The notes under the pieces are model-generated. The model worked only from the letters and a program-made list of their open reading frames with translations. It made no database searches and had not been told where the DNA came from. A stretch of DNA of 64,000 bases from positions 3,906,001-3,970,000 of the forward strand of contig CAWAJM010000001.1 of assembly GCA_963782445.1 (NCBI GenBank), in the 5' to 3' direction. Below are positions 36,367 through 45,425 of the stretch, piece by piece. Origin of the DNA: ZC4RG20 sp963782445 (GTDB lineage: Bacteria; Pseudomonadota; Gammaproteobacteria; Steroidobacterales; Rariloculaceae). The stretch's first letter is position 1. Every line of letters begins with the position of its first letter. The translations under genes and the position numbers were made by a program.

Positions 36367-36509
36367 CCCGTGCCTGCGGCCAGGACTCCATTATGGGGGC
36401 GCCGGCGCCGCTAGAGCCATCCGAAAAGGCTGCGCCCCCGGAAGCATCGAGCGTTCCGGCGTTCGGCGCCCCGTGCAAAGCGCGGCCGGTCCCGCTAAGC
36501 TCGGCCGCC

Positions 36510-37256
36510 ATGACGAGCGGCTTCAAGGATCACTTCTCGGACGCCTCGGCGGCCTACCGCCGCTATCGGCCGACGTATCCGGAGGCGCTGTTCACGTGGC
36601 TTGCGGGCCAGGCACCCGGGCACGCCCACGCCTGGGACTGCGGCACGGGCAGCGGCCAGGCGGCCCTCGCGCTCGCGGCCCATTTCGACCGCGTGACGGC
36701 GACCGACGCGAGCGCGGAGCAGATCGACCAGGCGCCGCCGGGCACCGCCATCGAATTCCGCGTCGTACCGGCCGAGCACAGCGGCCTCGAGACCGAAAGC
36801 GTCGATCTCGTAACGGTCGCGCAGGCGCTGCACTGGTTCGACCTTCCGGCGTTCTTCGCGGAAGCGCGCCGCGTGCTGCGCCCCGGCGGCGCCATCGCCG
36901 CGTGGACCTATCGGCTCGCGCGCGTCGGCCCCGAGGTCGATGCCGTGCTCCAGGACTTCACCGAGCGGACAGTCGGGGACTATTGGCCGCCCGAGCGCAG
37001 CCTCGTCGAAGGCGGCTATGCGGCCATCGAGTTCCCGTTCGAGCCCATCGAGGCGCCGCCCTTCGAGATGACGGCGGACTGGGACCTCGCGACGCTCGCG
37101 GGCTATCTGCGAACCTGGTCGTCCACGAAGCGCTTCACGGCCGCCCAGGGCCACGACCCCGTCGGCGCCGTCGAGGCACGCCTTGCGCGCGGCTGGCCGG
37201 AAGGCGAGCGGCGGCGGGTTCGGTGGCCGCTGGCCATGCGCGTCGGCCGGCGCTAG
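36510..37256 (+). CDS. Class I SAM-dependent methyltransferase (type 11)
   Basis: A 248-residue methyltransferase. The start FKDHFSDASAAYRRYRPTYPEALFTWL is typical of the family with a TMT1-like layout. Motif I is AWDCGTGSGQAALALAAHF, the acidic residue lies in TATDAS, and motif IV is VDLVTVAQALHWFDLPAFFAEARRVLRPGG. The substrate cannot be read from sequence. ATG 36510 is chosen because upstream codons belong to a low-complexity region and give no homology. The neighbours are unrelated (DUF2959 divergent, dusB convergent). Confidence 0.82.
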   Translation: MTSGFKDHFSDASAAYRRYRPTYPEALFTWLAGQAPGHAHAWDCGTGSGQAALALAAHFDRVTATDASAEQIDQAPPGTAIEFRVVPAEHSGLETESVDLVTVAQALHWFDLPAFFAEARRVLRPGGAIAAWTYRLARVGPEVDAVLQDFTERTVGDYWPPERSLVEGGYAAIEFPFEPIEAPPFEMTADWDLATLAGYLRTWSSTKRFTAAQGHDPVGAVEARLARGWPEGERRRVRWPLAMRVGRR

Positions 37257-37274
37257 GCGGCCGTCCCGCACCGC

Positions 37275-38270
37275 TCAGGCCGCAGCCAACGCCTCCGCTT
37301 CGAGCGTTTCGAGCTGCGCGAAATACTCGCGTACGATGCGCAGCTGCTCGGCCGGCGACTCCGCCCGGTTGACCGCGTCGCGAAACGCGCCGCTCTCGGC
37401 CCGACCCTTCGCGTACCAGCCTAGATGCTTGCGCGCGATGCGCACGCCCTGCGGCGCACCGTAGAACGCGTGCAGGTGCTCGACGTGCTCGGTCAGGATA
37501 CGGCAGACCTCGCCGAGCGACGGCGGGGGCAGCTTGCGGCCCGTCGCGAGGAAGTGCGCGATCTCGCGAAAGATCCACGGGCTGCCCTGGGCCGCGCGGC
37601 CGATCATGACGGCGTCCGCGGCCGTTCGCTCGAGCACCTCGCGCGCCTTCTCGGGCGAATCGATGTCGCCGTTCGCGACGACCGGAATGCGCACGGCCTG
37701 CTTGATGGCCGCGATCGTCTCGTACTCTGCCGTGCCCGCGTAGTGCATGTCGCGCGTGCGGCCGTGCACGGCCAGCGCCCCGATGCCGGCGTCCTCGGCG
37801 ATGCGGGCGATCGCGACGCCATTGATGCGGCCGCGGCTGAAACCCGTGCGCATCTTGAGCGTCACGGGCACCTCCACGGCGCCTACGACGGCTGCGAGGA
37901 TGCGCGCCACGAGCGGCTCGTCCTGCATGAGCGCCGACCCCGCCCACGCACTGCAGACCTTCTTGGCCGGGCAGCCCATGTTGATGTCGATGATCTCGGC
38001 GCCGTGATCGGCGTTGTACCGCGCGGCCGCGGCGAGCAGCGCCGGGTCCGTCCCCGCGATCTGCACGCCGATGGGGGCGGGCTCGCCGGCATGATCCATG
38101 CGCTTGAGACTCTTGCGCGTGCCCCAGAGCCGGGGATTCGCCGCCGTCATCTCCGAGACCGCGTAACCCGCGCCGAGGCGCTTGCAGAGCAAGCGAAAAG
38201 GCTTGTCCGTCACGCCGGCCATGGGCGCGAGGATCACGGGCGGATCGATGGCAATGGAGCCGATCTGCAC
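37275..38270 (-). CDS. dusB: tRNA-dihydrouridine synthase B
   Basis: An FMN enzyme reducing uridines in the tRNA D-loop. The 331-residue protein starts VQIGSIAIDPPVILAPMAGVTDKPFR and has the signature DINMGCPAKKVCSAWAGSALM with the catalytic cysteine, LKMRTGF, VHGRTRDMHYAGTAEY and the FMN phosphate site PVVANGDI ... DAVMIGRAAQGSPWIF. The start is GTG 38270, giving the normal N-terminus. In many gammaproteobacteria dusB precedes fis; here the downstream neighbour is a convergent methyltransferase and no fis is present. It follows the uppP gene by 8 nt. Confidence 0.93.
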   Translation of the reverse strand: MQIGSIAIDPPVILAPMAGVTDKPFRLLCKRLGAGYAVSEMTAANPRLWGTRKSLKRMDHAGEPAPIGVQIAGTDPALLAAAARYNADHGAEIIDINMGCPAKKVCSAWAGSALMQDEPLVARILAAVVGAVEVPVTLKMRTGFSRGRINGVAIARIAEDAGIGALAVHGRTRDMHYAGTAEYETIAAIKQAVRIPVVANGDIDSPEKAREVLERTAADAVMIGRAAQGSPWIFREIAHFLATGRKLPPPSLGEVCRILTEHVEHLHAFYGAPQGVRIARKHLGWYAKGRAESGAFRDAVNRAESPAEQLRIVREYFAQLETLEAEALAAA

Positions 38271-38278
38271 GGCGCGCC

Positions 38279-39054
38279 TCAGCCGAGCGCAAACAGCAGC
38301 ACGGCCCCGAGCGCGATGCGGTACCAGGCGAACACCGTGAAGCTGTGGTTCGAGATGTAGCCGATGAGCCACTTGACCGAGGCGAAGCCGACGACGGCCG
38401 CGACGACGAACGCGGCGCCGAGCTGCGCCCAGTCCTCCGCCCCGATGCCGCCATGCGCAAGCGTCTTGAGCAGCTCGAAGCCGCTCGCGGCCAGCATCGT
38501 CGGGATGCCGACGAGGAACGCGAACTCCGCGGCCCGCGGCCGGAACGTGAGCCCCGCGAACATCGCCGCGAAGATCGCCGCGGCCGAGCGCAACGTCCCG
38601 GAAAGACGCCGGCGACGACCTGCGCCACGCCCACGGCCGCGACGACGGCCCAGGTCACTTCCTCGGCCGGCACGTGGCGCTGCGCGTAGTACTCGGCCAC
38701 GAAGATGACGAGGCCGCCGACGACGAGCGCCACGGCCACGGGCGTGACCGTCTCGGGCAGCTTCGCGCCCGCGAGCTCGGCCAGCAGGCCCAGCACCGAG
38801 GTGATGAAGAACGCGGCCAACAGCTTGACGATGTAATCGCGCGGAGCCGGCTCGCGCCAGCCGCGCAGCAGCTCGACGATGCGATGCCGATAAACGAGCG
38901 TCACGGCGATGATCGCGCCGACCTGGATGCCGACGTTGAAGAGATCGCTGCGGCGCGCAAACCAATGCTCGACGATGAGCAGGTGACCCGTGCTCGATAC
39001 GGGCAGGAACTCGGTCAGGCCCTCGACGACACCGAGTAGCAAGGCTTCGATCAT
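38279..39054 (-). pseudogene. uppP: Undecaprenyl-diphosphatase UppP/BacA, single-base frameshift
   Basis: Removes a phosphate from undecaprenyl diphosphate to recycle the lipid carrier for peptidoglycan and LPS. The first frame gives the classic start ALLLGVVEGLTEFLPVSSTGHLL (acidic motif) and runs to VVAGVFPG. The remaining frame continues as LRSAAAIFAAMFAGLTFRPRAAEFAFLVGIPTM to the end. The second catalytic motif, PGTSRSA/G in the family, is split by a missing base at about 38597-38601. Restored, the protein would be about 258 residues, complete. Since the enzyme is central to envelope growth (though often redundant with PAP2 enzymes), a sequencing deletion is at least as likely as a real loss. 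Confidence 0.85.
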
Positions 39055-39274
39055 CTGGTCAGTCCCTTGGGGGTGGCGTCCGCCTGCGCGAGACGAAAGG
39101 CTTCATTGCGGGAAAAGGCCCACTAGGATATCGGCTCGGCGGGGCCGGTCAATGCGCCGCGTTCATGTTTGCGCCGGCGGCCTCCCGGGCGCCGGCGGCT
39201 CCCTTGAAACCGGCGCCGGCAAACGTCAAAGTCGGGCCTCGCAGCACGCGAATCGAACATTTCAGGGGATCAGC

Positions 39275-40157
39275 ATGAAAGTAGGGTTCATCGGCCTCGG
39301 CCGCATGGGGCGGGGCATGGCGGGGCGCTTGCAGGGCGCCGGACACGAACTCACGGTCTTCAACGTCGTCGCCGCCGCGACGGAGCCGTTCGCCGCGGCC
39401 GGCGCGCGCGTCGCCGGCTCGATCCCCGAGCTCGCCGCGGGCACCGAGGTCGTCGTTTCGATGCTCGTCGAGGATGCGATCGTCGAGAAGGCCGCGCTCG
39501 GACCCGGCGGGCTTTGCGAGTCGCTCGCCGAAGGGGCGATCCACGTCGTCATGGGCACGCACGGCGTCGGCATCGTGCGCGAGCTCGAGGCACGCCACCG
39601 CGCGGCCGGCCAAACGCTCGTCGCGGCGCCCGTGCTCGGCCGGCCCGACTTGGCGGCAGCCGGGCAGCTCGGCATCGTCGTCGGCGGCCCGGAGGAGGCC
39701 GTCGGCCGCTGCATGCCCCTCATCGAGGCCATGGGCCGGCGCACGTTCGTCGCGGGGCCCAAGCCCGAGTCGGCGACGGCCATCAAGCTCGCGAACAACG
39801 CCGTGCTCGGCTGTGCCATGGTCGCCATGGCCGAGGGCTTCTCGCTCGTGCGCAAGTACGGCGTCGCGCCGCAGGTCTTCCAGGAACGTCATGACCGAAG
39901 GACTTTTCGCGGCCCCGGCCTACAAGATCTACGGCCAGAAAATGGTCGACGAGAGTTGGGACGAGGTCGGCTCGCCGATCACCGTGGGTCTCAAGGACGC
40001 GAATCTCATCGCGGCGGCCTCGGGGCTCGCGGACGTGCCCATGCCGAGCCACAACGTCTATCGCGACCGGCTGCTCGGCGCCGTCGCGCACGGCGACGGC
40101 GACCGGGATCAGGCGGTGCTCGGCCGGGAGCAGGCTCGGGCGGCCGGGCTCGAGTAA
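39275..40157 (+). pseudogene. Beta-hydroxyacid dehydrogenase (3-hydroxyisobutyrate dehydrogenase-like), frameshifted
   Basis: An NAD(P)-dependent dehydrogenase with the N-terminal KVGFIGLGRMGRGMAGRL (GxGxxG), GTHGVGIVRELE and LVAAPVLGRPDLAAAGQLGIVVGG, and the catalytic lysine in AIKLANNAVLG. One extra base at about 39883-39884 moves the frame. Homology resumes as NVMTEGLFAAPAYKIYGQKM and ends PSHNVYRDRLLGAVAHGDGDRDQAVLGREQARAAGLE. Corrected length would be 293 residues, the same as the intact paralogue at 62653-63528, which ends in nearly the same residues. Either a recent inactivation or an indel error. The substrate is a small 3-hydroxyacid, not identifiable. Confidence 0.8.
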
Positions 40158-40194
40158 AGCGAGTCGGGCGCGCGGGCCGCCCCCGGGCCGGGGG

Positions 40195-41082
40195 CTAGTT
40201 CCACGCCGTGGGACGGTCCGCCGGCAGTGCCTTGAACACGGCCTCGACGGCCCAGAGCGAACCGCTGTAGACCTTGAAAGCCTCGAAGGTCACGAGCGAC
40301 TTGCCCGCGTAATTCGACCCCGGCATCGAGCCCGGCCCGAAGTCCATCCACAGCAGCACCGTGCCGCTGCGCTCGTCCACGGCCAGCACGCGCTGCTTGA
40401 CGTGCGGCAGCGTGGGAATCTTCTGGCCGCGGATGTCCTCGCAGTTCGGCGGATCGAAGGTGCAGCCCGGCCCGGCCATCTTGACGCCGTTCTCGAGCCG
40501 ATAGGCGCCGGGCGCGAACGGCACGTCGGCCTTGACGAAGCTGCCCGCACGCAGGCCCGCCGGATACTTGAGTGCGATTTCGATCATCTGCTTGCGCGCG
40601 TCGAGCCGACTCTTCGGCGGCAACGCGTTCATGGCCTCCGAGGGCGCCGCGAGCGCGCTCGGCGCAAACAGCTCGCCCTGCTCGCGGTTATGCACGACGA
40701 GGCTTTCGATCTCGGTGATGTGCCGGTCGACGACCCGCAGGCGGGCGGCGAACAGCACGGGGTTGCCGCCCTCCTCCATGACGGCCTGCACGGCAGCCGT
40801 GCCGGTCCTCGGATCGAGAAAGGCCGCGCGGACGGCGCGCAGCTTCGTCGCCGTCTTCCAGAAGCCTTGGCCGACCGGCAGCTCGGTCTCGTCCTCCGTG
40901 AAGCGAACGTGGTCGGCCAACGGGGCCCGAGTCGGGTCGTGGGCCACGAGCGAGCCCAAATAGCGCGTCATGATCTCGCGCAGGCACGTCCGGTCGCAGC
41001 GGCCCCGCGCCTGGAGCGGCCCGGCGGCAACGAGCAGGGCGGCGAGCGCGAGTGCAGCGGCGATCGGCGAGTACCTGCGCAT
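40195..41082 (-). CDS. Secreted protein of unknown function
   Basis: I do not recognise a firm family. The 295-residue protein has a clear signal peptide (MRRYSPIAAALALAALLVAAGPLQA) and then two cysteines (RCDRTCLREI). The body contains HDPTRAPLADHVRFTEDETELPVGQGFWKT and ITEIESLVVHNREQ, a pattern seen in DUF8021-type and SnoaL-like domains; I regard that as weak. The C-terminal half has FDPPNCEDIRGQKIPTLPHVKQRVLAVDERSG. ATG 41082 has AGGAGA upstream. Likely periplasmic. Confidence 0.6.
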   Translation of the reverse strand: MRRYSPIAAALALAALLVAAGPLQARGRCDRTCLREIMTRYLGSLVAHDPTRAPLADHVRFTEDETELPVGQGFWKTATKLRAVRAAFLDPRTGTAAVQAVMEEGGNPVLFAARLRVVDRHITEIESLVVHNREQGELFAPSALAAPSEAMNALPPKSRLDARKQMIEIALKYPAGLRAGSFVKADVPFAPGAYRLENGVKMAGPGCTFDPPNCEDIRGQKIPTLPHVKQRVLAVDERSGTVLLWMDFGPGSMPGSNYAGKSLVTFEAFKVYSGSLWAVEAVFKALPADRPTAWN

Positions 41083-41258
41083 GTTCGTCTCCTGAATCGG
41101 GTGGGCGCGCGACGGACCGCGCGATTCGCGGATGGTACTTGTCCGCGCGCCGGGGCGCACGCGGGCGGAGGGGGTCCGTCGGCGCCGTCCTGGGATACAA
41201 TCGCGCCCCTACCCGCAGGGCACCTGCGGTTCGGCCCGTGGCAAACCGGATGCACGTG

Positions 41259-41288
41259 AGGACAGGCGTGGGCCGGGGCGCTTATAAT
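41259..41288 (+). promoter_or_regulatory. Sigma70-type promoter for tRNA-Met
   Basis: A perfect TATAAT at 41283-41288 with AGGACA (41259-41264) 18 nt upstream as a weak -35. The start of transcription would fall at about 41295, only a few bases before the tRNA, as is common for tRNA genes. Confidence 0.6.
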
Positions 41289-41298
41289 CGCGCGTCGT

Positions 41299-41375
<77 letters not shown>

Positions 41376-41567
41376 TTACGCCAATTAATCAAATCCAAAG
41401 CGGCCTCGATCGCCACCGCAACGTGCTCGGGCCCACCGCAACGCGCTCGGGCGCCGGAAGGCTCGGGCCGGCGCGGCCGCCGAGCCGCCAGCTCGCCCTG
41501 AGTGACACGGCGCTATTTAACATGATATAAGCGCTCGCGACTTGGCAACCTTCCCATAGGCAGCCTT

Positions 41568-41933
41568 ATGAGCGCTGGGCCCACTATTCTCCTAGTGGAA
41601 GACAACCCCGACCATAGGGAAGCCCTGAGCCTCCTCATGGAAAGTTGGGGGTATTCCGTAGTCGTGGCTAAGGATGGCGCCGAAGCGCTCTCCTCGCTAC
41701 GGATGGATGCGCCGCCGAGCCTCATCGTATTGGATCTGATTTTGCCGTGGATATCCGGCTGGGAATTGCTCGATGAGCTAAACAAATGGGACGCGAGCTG
41801 CTCCATTCCCGTAGTCACGATATCGGGGCTCGCCTCACCTCACGTCGAGCAAATCCCAGGAATCATTGCGCATTTTAGCAAACCGTTCGACCCAATCCTG
41901 CTACATAACGTGATTTCGAGGCACTACAACTAG
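41568..41933 (+). CDS. Single-domain response regulator (REC)
   Basis: A 121-residue receiver domain with no output domain. ILLVEDNPDHRE gives the acidic pocket, VLDLILPWISGWELL the phosphorylated aspartate, ISGL the conserved Thr/Ser position (as Ser) and HFSKPF the conserved Lys-Pro. Such proteins act by protein-protein contact in phosphorelays. The gene is less GC-rich than its surroundings and lies in a patch starting just after tRNA-Met. No histidine kinase is adjacent; the next recognisable gene is another REC protein at 42528. Confidence 0.85.
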   Translation: MSAGPTILLVEDNPDHREALSLLMESWGYSVVVAKDGAEALSSLRMDAPPSLIVLDLILPWISGWELLDELNKWDASCSIPVVTISGLASPHVEQIPGIIAHFSKPFDPILLHNVISRHYN

Positions 41934-42011
41934 AAAGGTGTGAACCCGCTCACGTCAAAAATTTGACGCGCCATATTAGGCTTCGGACCGATCAATTCGT
42001 CACGGAATGCA

Positions 42012-42356
42012 ATGATGCGGTCCAAACAACAATGGCCTTATTGCGCCGCGGGCGACGTGACGAAGGCAGCCGCTCTCGACAATACCCCCAACGCGGGCGA
42101 CAGCCCCATTTCCGAAGAAGTCGCCCCGCCGAGGCCGCCCTTTCCGGCCTTTGGAACAGGCGACTGCGCCCGATACATCGCGGCGAGGACCGATGCAATG
42201 AACAAAGACGAGCTCGACCCTGAGGCAACCTTCGTTCTGGAAGAAACCGCGATTACGCGCACGAGCAGTATCGAGCAGCTCGCGGAATATGCGCTGCGCG
42301 GCCGTGCGAATCGCGAGACCGAAACAGACGCCGACGCGCATGAAGACGACGACTAG
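42012..42356 (+). CDS. Hypothetical protein, doubtful
   Basis: An open frame of 114 codons without recognisable domain. The N-terminal half is Pro-rich (VAPPRPPFPAFGTGD); the C-terminal half is acidic and ends ETDADAHEDDD. No convincing SD precedes the first ATG; a later ATG at 42195 would give a 53-residue acidic peptide. It lies between two response-regulator genes in a patch of unusual composition. It may be a small regulator or non-coding; frames on the other strand in the same place look no better. The rest of 42357-42527 shows nothing. Confidence 0.3.
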   Translation: MMRSKQQWPYCAAGDVTKAAALDNTPNAGDSPISEEVAPPRPPFPAFGTGDCARYIAARTDAMNKDELDPEATFVLEETAITRTSSIEQLAEYALRGRANRETETDADAHEDDD

Positions 42357-42527
42357 CGGCCTGTAACGGCTGATTCGGTAGCGCCTGAACGCGTCTGGCG
42401 CGCCGGCCGTCTGCGCCGTCTACGCCGTCTACGCTCAATTGTGACCCGCACACTCAGAGATGGCCGGCCGCTTCTGCTAGCTTTCGGCCACGGCCAAGTC
42501 ATGGGGGAGCCGCGCCGCTAGCAGCCT

Positions 42528-44268
42528 ATGGACCGGAAGATACTGTTGGTCGAGGACGATGCCGACGACGCCGAATTCCTGCGTCTCTCCCTCGCCAAGC
42601 ACAATCGCTCAGTCGCGATAACCTGTACCCGCCTCATCAGCGACGCCGTGGCCGCGCTCGAGAACGAGCGCTTCGACGTCGTGCTGCTCGACCTCAACCT
42701 TCCCGACGGCCGCGGCCTCGAATGCGTGGAGAAAGTCCAGAAAGCCGATGAGCTAGTGCCGATCGTCGTTTTGAGCGGTCATGGCGACGAGGATTTCGCC
42801 GTCGAAATTCTCAACCGGGGCGTCCAGGACTATCTCGTAAAGTGGGAAGGCGACGGCCGCGTCATCCTTCGTGCGATCCGTTACGCCATCGAACGTAAGC
42901 GGGCGGAGATCAAGGTCAACTACCTCGCCCGCCTCGATTGGCTGACCTTGATTCCAAACCGACAGTACCTGCGGGACGAGCTGGCACACGCAGCGACCCG
43001 CGCGGCGCGCGGCCGCAGGACGACGGCACTGCTGCTGCTCGGGCTGGAAGAGTTCAGCATCGTCAACAAGACGCATGGGCGCGGGACCTGCGACGCCCTG
43101 TTGCGCGAAGTCGTGCAGCGGCTGAAGGGCTGCGTCCGGGAAGGAGAACGTCCTCGCCCGTTGCGGCGACGAAGAGTTTGCCGCGCTCCTCGAAGACGTC
43201 GAAGATCCGGTCGAGGTCGAGGCCCTGGCGCAGCGAATCTGCTCCGCTTTCCATGAACCGTTCCATGTCGGCGGCCACCAGATCTCCATCAATGCGAACG
43301 TGGGGATCGCCGTATCGCCGCAGGACGGTACCGATGCCATGGGATTGCTCAACGGCGCGGAGATGGCGATGCATCGAGCGAAGAAACAGGGACGCAACAC
43401 GCTGGCGTTCTACACTCAGAGCATCCAGGAGGAGATTCTTTCGCAGCGTCAAATCGAGCGCGATATCGAGACCGCACTCGAGCAAGGGCAGTTCGAGCTG
43501 CTGTACCGGCCGCAGGTCCGACTGGCGGATCATCGCATCGAAGCCGTCGAGGCCGTGCTCCGCTGGAAACACCCGGCGCGCGGACTCTTGAACCCAAGTG
43601 AGTTCCTCGCCGTCGCCGAGAAAAGCGGCAGCGTCGTTCCCCTGGGCCTCTGGGCGCTCGAGGAAGCGTGCCGCCAGCTTCGACGCTGGGAAGGCGCAGG
43701 CGTCCCGGTGCCGCGCGTGACCCTGAGCGTCGCCGCCGCCCAGCTCCAGCAATCCGGCTTTCATGAGGCGGTTCGCAACGTGCTGCAAGCGCATTCGATG
43801 GAGGCCGGACTCATCGAGCTCGAGCTCGCCGAGCGCTTCTTGATGGCCGATACCGACGGCATGCTGGAAGCCCTCTACGCCTTGAAGAACACCGGGGTGC
43901 GTCTCGCCATCGATGACTTCGGCTCCGGCCTTTCCAACCTTGGCAGCCTGCGGCGGCTTCCCCTCGACGTGCTCAAGATCGACGGTTCGATCGTCTCTTC
44001 CCTCGACTCGAGCGAAGACGCCCAAATCGTATGCAGCGGCATCCTGTCCTTCGCGCGCAGCTTCCTGCTCGATGTCGTCGCCAAGGGAATCGTGTCGGCA
44101 CGCCAAGAAGGGTTCTTGACCAGGCACGATTGCCTATACGGTCAGGGGGACTTCTTCAGCGCGCCGGTCGAGGCCGAGCGGATCGGGCCGATGCTGGCCC
44201 AAAGAGGCGCTCAGGCCGCCCGGCGGCGCCGCGCTACGGCAAGGCGCATCGCGACGAAGGCAGGCTGA
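42528..44268 (+). pseudogene. REC-GGDEF-EAL signalling protein, degenerate and frameshifted
   Basis: Three domains: REC (1-120; ILLVEDDADDAE, LLDLNLPDG), GGDEF (about 140-300) and EAL (about 310-560). The frame slips by one base at about 43137-43146, just before the GGDEF motif; the other frame then gives ENVLARCGDEEFAALLED. Joined, about 579 residues. Both output domains look non-catalytic: GGDEF reads CGDEEF. In the EAL domain EAL is EAV, the Asn of the VNLS region is lost (LSVAAAQ), and VVAEGVE reads VVAKGIV, so a catalytic Glu is Lys. IDDFGSG and LKID are kept. It may have been a c-di-GMP sensor or scaffold rather than an enzyme. The frameshift may be real decay or an error. Confidence 0.8.
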
Positions 44269-44343
44269 TACGAGGGCATCGACCCGCGCCTGGGTGCGGT
44301 CGATAATCAGGAACCGGTCGGGCGCGGCGGCTCACCGCCACTT

Positions 44344-44410
44344 CTACGTAATGCCGTCGCTGTGCATGACGAGCGCGGCGCCGGCCGGCCAGTCGTACTC
44401 GAACTCGCCT
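44344..44410 (-). pseudogene. Remnant of a SpoIIE/PP2C-type phosphatase C-terminus
   Basis: Immediately past the oxidoreductase stop on the minus strand, one frame reads EFEYDWPAGAALVMHSDGIT before a TAG. The W-P-x-G-A-x-LV-x-HSDG pattern is typical near the end of SpoIIE-family PP2C-like phosphatases, which often occur with single-domain response regulators. Only about 20 codons are recognisable and no start or upstream domain exists, so this is at most a fossil. The rest of 44269-44343 shows nothing. Confidence 0.4.
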
Positions 44411-45338
44411 AAGCGACGAGCTCGAGCACGACCTTCCCCTGGGTGTGGCGGTCCTCGAGCCGGCGCTGCGCAGCCCGCACCTCCGCGAGCGGAAAGACGG
44501 CCACGACATGCGGGCGCACGGCCCCGCGCTCGATGAGCCGGCCGATCTCCTCGAGCTCGCCGCCGTCGGGTTTGGCCACGTAGTTCTCCGCGCGCAGGCC
44601 GAGCTCGGCGGCCCTCTTCTGGGAGGGCTCGGCCAGCGTCGAGATCAGCGTCCCGCCGCGCTTGAGCACGGCCCACGAGCGCGCCTGCGTGTCCCCGCCG
44701 ACGAGATCGAACACGAGATCAACGTCCCGGACAACGTCCTCGAAGCGCTCGGCGCGATAGTCGATGGCCCGGTCGGCCCCGAGGCTGCGGACGAAGTCGC
44801 AATCCTCGCGCGCCACCGTGGTCGAGACCGTCGCACCGCGCTGCTTCGCGAATTGCACGGCGAAGTGGCCGACGCCGCCCGCACCGCCGTGGATCAGGAC
44901 GTGCTGGCTCTCGGCGAGCCTGCCGTGATCGAACAGCCCCTGCCACGCCGTAATGGCCGCAAGCGGCACGGCCGCCGCTTCCGGGAAGCTCAGATTCGCC
45001 GGCTTCTTCGCGAGGTCCGCCTCCTTGACGATCGTGTACTCCGCATAGCCGCCGTGATGGCGGTCCAGCATCGCGAACACGGCGTCGCCCGGTCCGAACC
45101 GGCGCACGTCGGGACCGCATGCGGCGACCTCGCCGGCAACGTCCCGGCCGAGCACGACGGGCAGATCGGCCTGCTTCAAGGCCGGGTAGTGGCCGGAGCG
45201 CATCTTGTAGTCGACGGGATTGATGCTCGCTGCATGCACGCGAACCAGAACCTCATCGCGCTCCGCACGCGGCTCGGCGATCTCTTCGAGGTCGACCACG
45301 TCGGCCGACCCGAAGGCGTGAATGACGGCTGCTTTCAT
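44409..45338 (-). CDS. MDR-family NADP-dependent quinone oxidoreductase-like protein
   Basis: A 309-residue zinc-independent medium-chain dehydrogenase. The catalytic domain has VLVRVHAASINPVDYKMRSGHYP and LPVVLGRDVAGEVAACGPDV; the Rossmann fold has VLIHGGAGGVGHFAVQFAKQRGATV (GxGxxG), and SLGADRAIDYRAE. It ends HTQGKVVLELVA, typical of this subgroup. No Zn ligands (GHE motif) are visible. It probably reduces quinones or enones. ATG 45338 has GGGAGA upstream. It lies next to, and on the same strand as, a TonB receptor gene. Confidence 0.87.
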   Translation of the reverse strand: MKAAVIHAFGSADVVDLEEIAEPRAERDEVLVRVHAASINPVDYKMRSGHYPALKQADLPVVLGRDVAGEVAACGPDVRRFGPGDAVFAMLDRHHGGYAEYTIVKEADLAKKPANLSFPEAAAVPLAAITAWQGLFDHGRLAESQHVLIHGGAGGVGHFAVQFAKQRGATVSTTVAREDCDFVRSLGADRAIDYRAERFEDVVRDVDLVFDLVGGDTQARSWAVLKRGGTLISTLAEPSQKRAAELGLRAENYVAKPDGGELEEIGRLIERGAVRPHVVAVFPLAEVRAAQRRLEDRHTQGKVVLELVA

Positions 45339-45425
45339 GCTGCGTCTCCCGTTCCACCGGCTCGCCCGAAACGATAGCCGGCCAACGCGGTGCAAGTCCC
45401 GTGCCCGCCGGCGGCGCGTTTCAGA

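Noticed and set aside
41395..41455. Two copies of a CACCGCAACGNGCTCGGGC-like unit after tRNA-Met
   Set aside because: A single short duplication without tRNA similarity; not an attachment site repeat as far as I can see.
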